Source: Pseudomonas sp. AOB-7
GTDB taxonomy: Bacteria > Pseudomonadota > Gammaproteobacteria > Pseudomonadales > Pseudomonadaceae
Direction: 5' to 3'
DNA length: 64,000 nucleotides
NCBI RefSeq assembly: GCF_003696305.1
Contig: NZ_RFFK01000001.1
Coordinates: 248,001-312,000 of the forward strand
In this document: piece by piece, positions 1 through 7,426 of the stretch
Numbering within the stretch: position 1 is the first letter of the stretch
Layout: every line of letters starts with the position of its first letter
The notes under the pieces: model-generated
The model's input: only the letters and a program-made list of their open reading frames with translations
The model's database searches: none
Told to the model about the DNA's origin: nothing
Position numbers and translations under genes: made by a program

Positions 1-713
1 ATAGTAGCCCCAGTGACGTAGGCTGCGCCATCGGAGGCGAGGAAGGCCACCACCTTGGCGATCTCCTCGGCCTGGCCCAGACGGCCCAGCGGAATCTGGG
101 TCAGCAGCGCGTCGCGCTGGGCTTCCGGCAGTTCGCGGGTCATGTCGGTGTCGATGAAACCGGGGGCCACCGAGTTGACGGTGATCGCCCGCGAGCCCAC
201 TTCACGCGCCAGGGCACGGCTGAAACCTTCCAGGCCGGCCTTGGCCGCGGCGTAGTTGACCTGCCCGGCATTGCCCATGGCGCCGACGACGGAGCCAATG
301 TTGATGATGCGGCCGAAACGCGCCTTGGTCATCCCGCGCAGCACCGCCTTGGATAGGCGATACAGGCTGTTGAGGTTGGTGTTGATCACGTCGTACCACT
401 CGTCGTCCTTCATCCGCAGCATCAGGTTGTCACGGGTGATGCCGGCGTTGTTGACCAGGATCAACGGCTGACCAAGATGTTGCTGGATGTGTTCCAGGGT
501 GCTGGCGACCGACTCATCGTTGCTCACGTCGAGCACCAGGCCGGCGCCTTCGACGCCGTTGGCCTTGAGGGTTTCGGCGATGCGCTCGGCGCCCGAGGCG
601 CTGGTGGCGGTGCCGATGACGATGGCGCCCTGACGGCCCAGCTCCAGGGCAATCGCCTGGCCGATACCGCGGCTGGCGCCGGTGACCAGCGCGACCTTAC
701 CTTGCAGACTCAT
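1..713 (-). CDS. fabG: 3-oxoacyl-ACP reductase FabG (3' end cut by window edge)
   Basis: NADPH-dependent reduction of 3-oxoacyl-ACP to 3-hydroxyacyl-ACP in cytosolic type II fatty-acid synthesis. The translation begins MSLQGKVALVTGASRGIG: a Rossmann fold with TGxxxGIG at residues 11-18, NNAG near 88-91, and a catalytic Ser near 141 with YxxxK at about 154-158. About 237 residues are visible of a family length near 247, so roughly the last ten lie off the left edge. It sits 15 nt downstream of fabD and is presumably cotranscribed with it. Short-chain dehydrogenases are numerous, but the fabD neighbour makes FabG nearly certain. Confidence 0.97.
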   Translation of the reverse strand, partial: MSLQGKVALVTGASRGIGQAIALELGRQGAIVIGTATSASGAERIAETLKANGVEGAGLVLDVSNDESVASTLEHIQQHLGQPLILVNNAGITRDNLMLRMKDDEWYDVINTNLNSLYRLSKAVLRGMTKARFGRIINIGSVVGAMGNAGQVNYAAAKAGLEGFSRALAREVGSRAITVNSVAPGFIDTDMTRELPEAQRDALLTQIPLGRLGQAEEIAKVVAFLASDGAAYVTGAT

Positions 714-728
714 GTTCGTTCTCCTTGC

Positions 729-1667
729 TCAGGCCAGAGCCGCACGGGCGGCGGCAAAGGCATCCGGGGTATCCAGGTTGTGGGTGTTGATGCCCTTGAC
801 GCAGCGCTTGTTGAGGCCGCCCAGCACCTTGCCGGGACCGCACTCGACCAGGTCGGTGACGCCCTGCTCGGACAGACGCACCATCGACTCGACCCAGCGC
901 ACCGGGCTGTACAGCTGCGCCAACAGGTCGGCCTTGAGGGCGGCCAGGTCGGACACCACGGCGGCGCTGACGTTCTGCACCAGCGGAATCTGCGGTGCCT
1001 GCCAGGCGATGGCCTCGACCGACTCGGCGAAACGCTCGGCAGCCGGCTTCATCAGCGCACAGTGCGACGGCACGCTGACCGGTAGCGCCATGGCGCGCTT
1101 GGCACCACGCGCCTTGCACGCCTCGATGGCACGCTCGACGGCAGCCGCGCTGCCGGCGATCACCACCTGGCCCGGTGCGTTGAAGTTCACCGCGCTAACC
1201 ACATCGCCCTGCGCCGCTTCGGCGCAGGCGGCCAGCACGTCGGCATCGTCCAGGCCGAGGATCGCGGCCATGCCGCCCTGCCCGGCCGGCACGGCCTGCT
1301 GCATCAGTTGGCCGCGGCGCTCCACCAGCTTCACCGCATCGGCGAAGCCCAGGCTGCCGGCGGCGACCAGCGCGGAATACTCGCCCAGGCTGTGGCCGGC
1401 GACGAACGCCGGCTGCGCGCCGCCCTCGGCCTGCCACAGACGCCACAGGGCGATGGAGGCGGTGAGGATGGCCGGCTGGGTCTTGTCGGTCTGGTTCAGT
1501 TGCTCTTCCGGGCCCTGCTGGGTCAGCGCCCAGAGGTCGTAGCCGAGCGCTTCGGAGGCTTCGCCGAAGGTATCGATCACCAGCTGCTGCTGGGCACCGT
1601 GCTCGGCGAGCATGGCCAGGGCTTGCGAGCCCTGACCGGGGAAGACGAATGCGAGGGATGCAGACAT
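729..1667 (-). CDS. fabD: Malonyl-CoA-ACP transacylase FabD
   Basis: Transfers malonyl from CoA to acyl carrier protein, supplying the extender unit for fatty-acid synthesis. 312 aa, the usual length. The N-terminus has FVFPGQGSQ; the nucleophile lies in GHSLGEYSAL (S93), and the catalytic His in SVPSHCALMK (H202). The frame stays open about 30 codons upstream, but the conserved MSASLAFVFPGQG start is the one that fits the family. It lies between plsX (93 nt upstream) and fabG (15 nt downstream) in the classical yceD-rpmF-plsX-fabD-fabG order. Confidence 0.97.
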   Translation of the reverse strand: MSASLAFVFPGQGSQALAMLAEHGAQQQLVIDTFGEASEALGYDLWALTQQGPEEQLNQTDKTQPAILTASIALWRLWQAEGGAQPAFVAGHSLGEYSALVAAGSLGFADAVKLVERRGQLMQQAVPAGQGGMAAILGLDDADVLAACAEAAQGDVVSAVNFNAPGQVVIAGSAAAVERAIEACKARGAKRAMALPVSVPSHCALMKPAAERFAESVEAIAWQAPQIPLVQNVSAAVVSDLAALKADLLAQLYSPVRWVESMVRLSEQGVTDLVECGPGKVLGGLNKRCVKGINTHNLDTPDAFAAARAALA

Positions 1668-1760
1668 GGATAAGTCCCTTGAGTCGGAAAACCAGCGCCA
1701 GGGCAAGCCTGGCGCAGCGAACTGACAGTTGGATGACAGGCCGTCGGCCGTGGTCACATC

Positions 1761-2771
1761 CTACAGCAACAGATCCTCGAGACGACCGTGCAGGCGCTGC
1801 GGCAGATTCTCCTGCACCTCGCGCAGCGCGCAGCGAATTGCGCTCTGGAAACCCTCCTGCCCCGCTGCGCCATGGCTCTTGACCACGATGCCCTGCAGAC
1901 CGAGAAAGCTCGCGCCATTGTGCTGCGCCGGCGCCAGGTCGGCCTTCAGGCGGCGCAGCAACGGCATGGCCAACGCCCCCACGGCCTGGGCGAACAGGCC
2001 CTGGCGGAACAACGCCTCGACCCGCCCGGCGATCAGTTGCGCCAGGCCTTCACTGGACTTGAGCAGGATATTGCCGACGAAACCGTCGCACACCACCACA
2101 TCGGCCTCGCCGCGGTACAGGCCGTCGCCCTCGATATAGCCGACGAAGTTCAGCCCGCGCGCCTGCTGCAGGAGGCTGGCCGCCAGCTTGACCTGCTGGT
2201 TGCCCTTGATGTCCTCGGTGCCGACGTTGAGCAGCGCCACTCGCGGCCGGATGACGCCCAGGGTCTCGGCCGCCACCGCACCCATGATGGCGAACTGGTA
2301 GAGGTGTTCGGCACTGCAGTCGACGTTGGCCCCCAGATCCAGCAGGTAGCAGTGACCGCGCTCGGTGGGCACCGGGCTGACCATGGCCGGCCGGTCGATG
2401 CCCGGCAGGGTCTTGAGCACATAGCGCGACAGCGCCATCAGCGCCCCGGTATTGCCGGCACTGACGCAGGCATGGGCCTGGCGCTGACGCACCAGCTCCA
2501 GCGCCACGCGCATCGAGGCATCGGGCTTACCACGCAGAGCCTGCGCCGGACGCTCGTCCATGGCGATCACTTCGCCGGCGTGATGAACCTGCAGACGTGC
2601 GCGATCGACGCCGGACTGGCGGGCGAGCTGTTCTTCGATAAGGGGGGCTTGACCGACGAGGGTCAGGTGCAGCGAGGGGAATTCGGCCAGCGCGGCAATG
2701 CAGGCCGGAACAATGCAGTGGGGACCGAAGTCCCCACCCATTGCATCAATCGCGATGATCGAGGCAGACAA
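1761..2771 (-). CDS. plsX: Phosphate acyltransferase PlsX
   Basis: Converts acyl-ACP and phosphate into acyl-phosphate, the acyl donor for PlsY in membrane phospholipid synthesis; a peripheral cytosolic enzyme. 336 aa, beginning [18 protein letters not shown], the conserved PlsX N-terminus. The codon at the expected start is TTG, one codon after the rpmF stop, with no strong Shine-Dalgarno sequence. Translation therefore probably depends on coupling to rpmF. No ATG upstream of the conserved block would fit. Identity is secure; the start is slightly less so. Confidence 0.96.
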   Translation of the reverse strand: MSASIIAIDAMGGDFGPHCIVPACIAALAEFPSLHLTLVGQAPLIEEQLARQSGVDRARLQVHHAGEVIAMDERPAQALRGKPDASMRVALELVRQRQAHACVSAGNTGALMALSRYVLKTLPGIDRPAMVSPVPTERGHCYLLDLGANVDCSAEHLYQFAIMGAVAAETLGVIRPRVALLNVGTEDIKGNQQVKLAASLLQQARGLNFVGYIEGDGLYRGEADVVVCDGFVGNILLKSSEGLAQLIAGRVEALFRQGLFAQAVGALAMPLLRRLKADLAPAQHNGASFLGLQGIVVKSHGAAGQEGFQSAIRCALREVQENLPQRLHGRLEDLLL

Positions 2772-2774
2772 GGA

Positions 2775-2957
2775 TTACTCGTCGGCGCCCTTGTCGATCA
2801 CCTTGCGACCGCGGTACACGCCTTCCGGAGAAACGTGGTGGCGCAGGTGAACTTCACCGGTGCTCTTCTCTACGGACAGGGTGCTGGCCTCGAGGGCGTC
2901 GTGCGAACGACGCATGTCGCGGGCGGAACGGGATTTTTTGTTCTGCTGAACAGCCAT
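2775..2957 (-). CDS. rpmF: 50S ribosomal protein L32
   Basis: Small basic protein of the large ribosomal subunit, 60 aa, beginning [20 protein letters not shown], the typical bacterial L32 N-terminus. It lacks the CxxC zinc ribbon found in some L32 paralogues, so it is the C-minus form. It lies 13 nt after yceD and 3 nt before plsX, the conserved operon that links ribosome synthesis to lipid synthesis. Confidence 0.97.
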   Translation of the reverse strand: MAVQQNKKSRSARDMRRSHDALEASTLSVEKSTGEVHLRHHVSPEGVYRGRKVIDKGADE

Positions 2958-2970
2958 AACTGATTAACTC

Positions 2971-3498
2971 CTAAACGTTTGGGTCACGCTTTAACTGCGC
3001 CAATACACTGAACGGGTTGGACCGCGATACCTCGTCCTCGCCCGGTTCGATCTCGTCGAGACCGTCCGGCTGCTGGCAATCACCTGGGGCGTGAGCAGGA
3101 ACGATGGGCAGGGCGAGGAGCAATTCATCTTCGACCAGGCCCAGCATTTCAAGCGGCTCTTCGCCCACTTCCAGCACGTCGTAGCCCTTCGGCAAGGACT
3201 GAGTGTTCGCTCCAACCCGAACCACTGCGTATTCACATTCGCTGCGGATGGGTAGCGCGACCAGCTCCAGACAACGCTGGCAGACCATTTTGACCTCAAC
3301 CTCGAGCTCGCTGCGGATGACCACAGTTTTCTGCTCGTCACGCGCGAAGTGAAACTTCGCCTGCACCACGCCGGCCGTACCGGCAAGCGGGTCGCAGAGA
3401 CGCGGCAGGCTGGCCAGTTCGAGTTGCCCTTCTAGGGTAACTTCGCGGTCGGCGAGCTTGCGCGGATCAACGTGAGGTGGAATCGACCCATTCAACAT
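2971..3498 (-). CDS. yceD: YceD / DUF177 family protein (23S rRNA accumulation protein)
   Basis: 175-aa DUF177 protein; the E. coli homologue is needed for normal accumulation of 23S rRNA. A conserved cysteine pair is visible in KMVCQRCLELV near residue 93, and the middle is acidic. It heads the yceD-rpmF-plsX-fabD-fabG cluster. The ATG at 3498 follows a strong predicted promoter by only about 3 nt and has no Shine-Dalgarno sequence. The exact molecular role is not known to me beyond the rRNA phenotype in E. coli and the operon link with L32. Confidence 0.92.
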   Translation of the reverse strand: MLNGSIPPHVDPRKLADREVTLEGQLELASLPRLCDPLAGTAGVVQAKFHFARDEQKTVVIRSELEVEVKMVCQRCLELVALPIRSECEYAVVRVGANTQSLPKGYDVLEVGEEPLEMLGLVEDELLLALPIVPAHAPGDCQQPDGLDEIEPGEDEVSRSNPFSVLAQLKRDPNV

Positions 3499-3536
3499 AG
3501 GCGCAGCATTCTAGGGATGCACCCTGCCCCTGTCAA
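3496..3536 (-). promoter_or_regulatory. Predicted sigma70 promoter of the yceD-rpmF-plsX operon
   Basis: On the minus strand TTGACA (3536-3531), a 17-nt spacer and TAGAAT (3513-3508) form a near-consensus promoter. The expected transcription start, about 3501, is only three bases before the yceD ATG at 3498-3496, so the mRNA would be almost leaderless. Confidence 0.7.
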
Positions 3537-3605
3537 AGGAAATTCGGCCTGTCGCGGCACCTGGCGGCTCTTTAGAATGGCCTCCTTAATATATAGGAGC
3601 CTCAT

Positions 3606-4184
3606 ATGCCGCTGCTACTCGCCTCCAGCTCGCCCTATCGCCGCGAACTGCTCGCCCGCCTGCAACTGCCCTTCAGCTGGCAGTCGCCGAGTATCGACGA
3701 GAGGCACCGCCCCGACGAGACCGCCACAGAGCTGGTCAAACGCCTGGCCGAGGAGAAGGCCCGCGTCCTGGCCGCCAGCCACCCGAATCACCTGATCATC
3801 GGCTCGGATCAGGTCGCCGCGCTGGACGATGGCCAGATTCTCGGCAAACCGCACGACCTGGAGCGCGCCCAGGCGCAACTGCGCGCCGCCAGCGGCAGCA
3901 GCGTCACCTTTCTCACCGGCCTGGCCCTGCTCGACAGCGCCAGCGGCCGCTGCCAGGTGGACTGCGTGCCCTTCACCGTGCACTTTCGCCAGCTCGACGA
4001 GGCGCAGATCCTGCGCTACCTGCAACGCGAGCAACCCTTCGACTGCGCCGGCAGCTTCAAGTCCGAGGGCCTGGGCATCAGCCTGTTTCGCAGCACCGAA
4101 GGCGAAGACGCCACCAGCCTGATCGGCCTGCCACTGATTCGCCTGGTCGACATGCTGCTCAACGAGGGCATCGAGATTCCCTGA
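3606..4184 (+). CDS. Maf-family nucleoside triphosphate pyrophosphatase (YceF type)
   Basis: 192-aa Maf/HAM1-fold protein. The YceF subgroup hydrolyses modified nucleotides such as 7-methyl-GTP to the monophosphate, a house-cleaning activity in the cytosol. It begins MPLLLASSSPYRRELLARL, with the SSxYRRxLL nucleotide-binding motif, followed by IIGSDQVAALD carrying the acidic metal-binding residues. The position beside yceD-rpmF, divergently read, is where yceF lies in many Gammaproteobacteria. AGGAG sits 6 nt before the ATG. The substrate is inferred from the subgroup only. Confidence 0.92.
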   Translation: MPLLLASSSPYRRELLARLQLPFSWQSPSIDERHRPDETATELVKRLAEEKARVLAASHPNHLIIGSDQVAALDDGQILGKPHDLERAQAQLRAASGSSVTFLTGLALLDSASGRCQVDCVPFTVHFRQLDEAQILRYLQREQPFDCAGSFKSEGLGISLFRSTEGEDATSLIGLPLIRLVDMLLNEGIEIP

Positions 4185-4192
4185 CAGCCACG

Positions 4193-4218
4193 AAAAAGGC
4201 CTGACAAGCAGGCCTTTT
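4193..4218. terminator. Bidirectional rho-independent terminator (maf / sppA)
   Basis: Perfect 10-bp stem AAAAGGCCTG / CAGGCCTTTT with a 5-nt loop, flanked by A-run and T-run, between the convergent maf and sppA genes. Confidence 0.9.
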
Positions 4219-4235
4219 CGCACACGACAGAGAAA

Positions 4236-5216
4236 TCAGCGCAGCGTCGGCCCCTGAAAGCCCATCCACAGCGCGATACGATCGGCCACGCTGGTGCCCA
4301 GGCGTTTGGCGAAGCGATCGAACGGCGTGTCGCGCACGGTGAAATCGACGATCTCCTTCGCCCCCACCACCTCGCGCGCCACATAGCTGGCACTGCCCAG
4401 GGCGTCGATCAGCCCCAACTGCAACGCCTGCTCGCCCGACCACACCAGCCCGGAGAACAACTCGGGATTCTCCTCGGCCTTGAGTCGCTCGCCACGCCCC
4501 TGCTTGACGCTGTCGATGAACTGGCGATGAGTGGTTTCCAGCACGCTCTTCCAGAACTGGGTTTCCTCTTCCTTCGGCGGCTGGAAGGGATCGAGGAAGG
4601 CCTTGTGCTCGCCCGAGGTGTAGACCCGACGATCCACGCCCAGCTTCTCCATCACCCCGACAAAACCGAACCCCGCCGCCGTGACGCCGATGGAGCCGAC
4701 CAGACTGGCCTTGTCGGCGTAGATTTCATCCGCCGCACTGGCGATGTAGTAGGCGCCGGACGCCCCCAGGTCGCTGATCACCGCATAGACTTTGGTCTGC
4801 GGGTATTCGCCGCGCAGGCGGCGGATCTCGTCATAGATGTAGCCGGACTGCACCGGACTGCCGCCCGGGCTATTGATGCGCAGGATCACGCCCTTGGTGT
4901 TGGCGTCCTCGAAGGCAGCACGCAGACTGCCGACCACCTTGTCGGCACTGGCCGCTTCCTGATCGGCGATCATCCCACGGATCTCGATCAGCGCGGTATG
5001 CGCCCCGGCCGTCGAGGCCTTCTTCAGATCCAGCATCGGCACGAACAAGGCCAGTGCCACGAACAGGTAAACGAAGGTCAGCAACTTGAAGAAGATGCCC
5101 CAGCGCCGCGAGCGACGCTGCTCCTGCACGCTGGACAGCAGAGCCTTCTCCAGCAATTTCCAGCTCTTGGCATCCTCGGCCTCGGGCGACGCCGATGACT
5201 TCCACTCATCCGACAT
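4236..5216 (-). CDS. sppA: Signal peptide peptidase SppA (36K type)
   Basis: Membrane serine protease of family S49 that cleaves leftover signal peptides in the cytoplasmic membrane. 326 aa from the chosen ATG. One membrane anchor spans about residues 41-62. The nucleophile is S153 in LGASGAYYIA and the general-base lysine is K205 in SGEHKAFLDP. An ATG two codons upstream (5222) lies only 3 nt from the GAGG ribosome site, whereas 5216 is 9 nt from it, so 5216 is preferred. The gene overlaps the upstream phosphatase gene by 11 nt. Confidence 0.94.
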   Translation of the reverse strand: MSDEWKSSASPEAEDAKSWKLLEKALLSSVQEQRRSRRWGIFFKLLTFVYLFVALALFVPMLDLKKASTAGAHTALIEIRGMIADQEAASADKVVGSLRAAFEDANTKGVILRINSPGGSPVQSGYIYDEIRRLRGEYPQTKVYAVISDLGASGAYYIASAADEIYADKASLVGSIGVTAAGFGFVGVMEKLGVDRRVYTSGEHKAFLDPFQPPKEEETQFWKSVLETTHRQFIDSVKQGRGERLKAEENPELFSGLVWSGEQALQLGLIDALGSASYVAREVVGAKEIVDFTVRDTPFDRFAKRLGTSVADRIALWMGFQGPTLR

Positions 5217-5901
5217 ATTCATTCACCTCTATCGAGCGCTTCGCCGCCTGACCATCCAGCCAGGTGCGCAGCTCATTGAATTGGTTGATCGCCAGCCGCG
5301 GCGCACATTCGCGCAGCACCGACAATGGTTGAGCCCCGAAACCGACCGCCACCGCATCCATCCCGACATTGCGCGCCATCAGCAGATCGAAGGTGGAGTC
5401 GCCCACCATCAGCGCCTGCGCCGGCTCCATCCGACAATGTCGCAGAATCTCATGCAGCATGCGCGGGTCGGGCTTGCTCGCGGTCTCGTCGGCGCAGCGG
5501 GTGACGTCGAAGTAATCCAGCCAGCCCTTGTCCGCCAGCACCCGCTGCAGGCCATGGCGCCCCTTGCCGGTGGCCACCGCCAATCTATACCCCTGCTCAC
5601 GAAAGGCTTCGAGCGACTCGCTCACGCCATCGAACAGCGGCGAAGGCTCGGTTTCCAGCGCCAGGTACTGCTCGCTGTAGCAGCGGCGAAAGGCTTCGAT
5701 GCAAGCCGGATCGCGGAGTTCCGGATAGAGCGTCTCGATCGCCCGCCCCAGTTCCAGACCGATGATGCCGCGCACTTCGACGTCGCTGCGGCGCGGCACG
5801 CCGCCGACATCGGCGGCGCGATGCATGGCCTCGACGATGCGCCCGATGGAATCCACCAGGGTGCCGTCCCAATCGAAGATCAGCAGCCGATAGTCAGGCA
5901 C
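5206..5901 (-). CDS. HAD-superfamily hydrolase, Gph-like phosphatase
   Basis: 231-aa haloacid dehalogenase-like phosphatase in the Gph (phosphoglycolate phosphatase) group. All four motifs are visible: [11 protein letters not shown] (nucleophile Asp), [11 protein letters not shown] (Ser/Thr-type motif II), the Lys in ASKPDPRML, and [16 protein letters not shown] (motif III). An alpha-helical cap of about 70 residues lies between motifs I and II. It starts with GTG, overlapping the rluC stop by 8 nt. The substrate cannot be told from sequence; the rluC-HAD-sppA order is conserved in Pseudomonas as I recall. Confidence 0.9.
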   Translation of the reverse strand: MPDYRLLIFDWDGTLVDSIGRIVEAMHRAADVGGVPRRSDVEVRGIIGLELGRAIETLYPELRDPACIEAFRRCYSEQYLALETEPSPLFDGVSESLEAFREQGYRLAVATGKGRHGLQRVLADKGWLDYFDVTRCADETASKPDPRMLHEILRHCRMEPAQALMVGDSTFDLLMARNVGMDAVAVGFGAQPLSVLRECAPRLAINQFNELRTWLDGQAAKRSIEVNEYVG

Positions 5902-6847
5902 TCAGACGCTCCAGGGTCCGCGCCCACATTTCGTCCACCGGCGCCTCCAGGCGCAACTCGCCGCCCTCGGGCAGCGGCACGGTCAGCGCATAGGCGTGCA
6001 GGAACAGGCGCTTGCCACCCAGCTCGCGAATCTCGCGGGTGAACTCGTCGTCGCCGTACTTGGAGTCACCGGCGATGCAGTGCCCGGCATGCTTGGCATG
6101 CACGCGAATCTGGTGGGTACGGCCGGTCACCGGCTTGGCCTCGACCAGGGTGGCGAACTCGCCGAAGCGGCGCAGCACGCGGAACAGCGTCAGCGCCTCC
6201 TTGCCCTCTCCGTCGACCTCGACCATGCGCTCGCCGGAACGCAGGTTGCTCTTCTGCAGCGGCGCATTGACCTGCTTCTTGGCGGTCGCCCAATGGCCGC
6301 GCACCAGCGCCATATAGCGCTTGTCGACGCCGTCGCCGCGCAGCGCCTCGTGCAGGTGGCGCAACATGCTGCGCTTCTTGGCGATCATCAAAAGGCCGGA
6401 GGTGTCGCGATCCAGGCGATGTACCAGCTCCAGATCCTTGGCCTCGGGACGCAACTGGCGGAACGCCTCGATCACGCCGTAGTTGAGACCGCTACCACCA
6501 TGCACGGCGATGCCGGCCGGCTTGTTCAGCACGATCAGCGCCTTGTCCTCGTAGACGATGGCCGCCTCCAGGCGCTCGAGCAGGCCCTGCGCCAGCGGCT
6601 CGGGCTCGTCACGCTCGGCCAGGCGCAGCGGCGGCACGCGCACGATGTCGCCGGCCTGCAGTTTGTACTCGGGCTTGATCCGGCCCTTGTTCACCCGCAC
6701 CTCGCCTTTGCGCAAGATGCGATAGATCAGGGTCTTGGGCACGCCCTTGAGCTGTGTCCGGAGGAAATTGTCGATGCGTTGGCCGGCGAGTTCCGGTGCA
6801 ACCTCGATCAGCTGAACGCCGGAGGTTGGAGAGGCGGGAGTAGTCAT
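5894..6847 (-). CDS. rluC: 23S rRNA pseudouridine synthase RluC
   Basis: Isomerises uridines 955, 2504 and 2580 (E. coli numbering) of 23S rRNA to pseudouridine. 317 aa. An S4 RNA-binding domain occupies about residues 20-80, followed by the RluA-type catalytic domain with HRLDRDTSG (catalytic D146) and [11 protein letters not shown]. The frame is open far upstream, but [16 protein letters not shown] matches family starts. The divergent arrangement with rne is the classical rluC-rne pair, which supports RluC over RluA or RluD. No Shine-Dalgarno sequence precedes the ATG; see the promoter entry for a possible leaderless transcript. Confidence 0.95.
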   Translation of the reverse strand: MTTPASPTSGVQLIEVAPELAGQRIDNFLRTQLKGVPKTLIYRILRKGEVRVNKGRIKPEYKLQAGDIVRVPPLRLAERDEPEPLAQGLLERLEAAIVYEDKALIVLNKPAGIAVHGGSGLNYGVIEAFRQLRPEAKDLELVHRLDRDTSGLLMIAKKRSMLRHLHEALRGDGVDKRYMALVRGHWATAKKQVNAPLQKSNLRSGERMVEVDGEGKEALTLFRVLRRFGEFATLVEAKPVTGRTHQIRVHAKHAGHCIAGDSKYGDDEFTREIRELGGKRLFLHAYALTVPLPEGGELRLEAPVDEMWARTLERLSA

Positions 6848-6862
6848 CGCGCAATCATAACA
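6848..6862 (-). promoter_or_regulatory. Predicted extended -10 promoter directly before rluC
   Basis: Minus strand reads TGT-TATGAT (extended -10, hexamer 6859-6854), then TGCGCG, then the rluC ATG at 6847-6845. The A of the ATG falls exactly at the expected +1. The -35 region is weak, as is usual for extended -10 promoters. Confidence 0.5.
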
Positions 6863-6875
6863 ATTTTTTATGGAA

Positions 6876-6904
6876 TTGAAGCACTTAATCATTGCTGCTA
6901 TAGT
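6876..6904 (+). promoter_or_regulatory. Predicted sigma70 promoter of rne
   Basis: TTGAAG (6876-6881), a 17-nt spacer and TATAGT (6899-6904), with TG one base before the -10 (TGC-TATAGT). The predicted start near 6911 would leave a 5' untranslated leader of roughly 515 nt before the rne ATG. Confidence 0.65.
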
Positions 6905-6910
6905 CGCGAA

Positions 6911-7426
6911 CGCCGCCAAAAGCGGCCTGGCTTGCGGATGATCGCCAAACTTGCCATCCCCTGCCCGCGCAACCCATTGAGGACGTGAGGCCGTCCGACG
7001 GATTCTTCGGCTTAGAATGGCCGCAAAAGGCCGCGAAGAGTTCGGAAATAAAGCCTTGAGTATGATGCGCGATTCGCCCGGTCGGGCGGTCGCGGTAACT
7101 GACAACCGCTGCGGAATCCGCGCGCGGCACCCGATTTTCAGCGATACGTGTAGGGTGGAGATGTACAACTGTCGGACTGCGTAGCACATCGCTTGATCAA
7201 AGACGCCTCATCTCGTCCGCTACCGCCAGTTGATTCCTCCTCCTGACTGAGTGCTTCTGTCACCACAGCAAGCAGGAGACGTCCGTCGCGACCGCAGCCC
7301 GATAGTGGCTGGCCGTCGCTAGACAGTGGAACGATTTACGACCGTTTCTGACGCGCCTGACACCGACCCTGAGAGTCGTGTGTGCCTGACGTGGCTTCCG
7401 GCAGCCCCGGAACCCATTGGTACCAC
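6911..7426 (+). promoter_or_regulatory. Long 5' leader of rne
   Basis: About 515 bases without a convincing gene, between the predicted rne promoter and its ATG. It contains several short stems, for example GGCC-GCAAAA-GGCC near 7019-7033 and CCGT-CCG-ACGG near 6989-6999. In E. coli a structured rne leader lets RNase E cleave its own mRNA, and a Pseudomonas-specific leader structure (rne-II) has been proposed. I infer an autoregulatory leader here, but I have not matched a published structure. No strong Shine-Dalgarno sequence precedes the ATG. Confidence 0.5.

Noticed and set aside
3582..3599. CTCCT/AGGAG hairpin that could hide the maf ribosome site (RNA thermometer)
   Set aside because: A likely -10 (TAGAAT, 3573-3578) puts the transcript start near 3585, so the left arm would be mostly absent from the mRNA.
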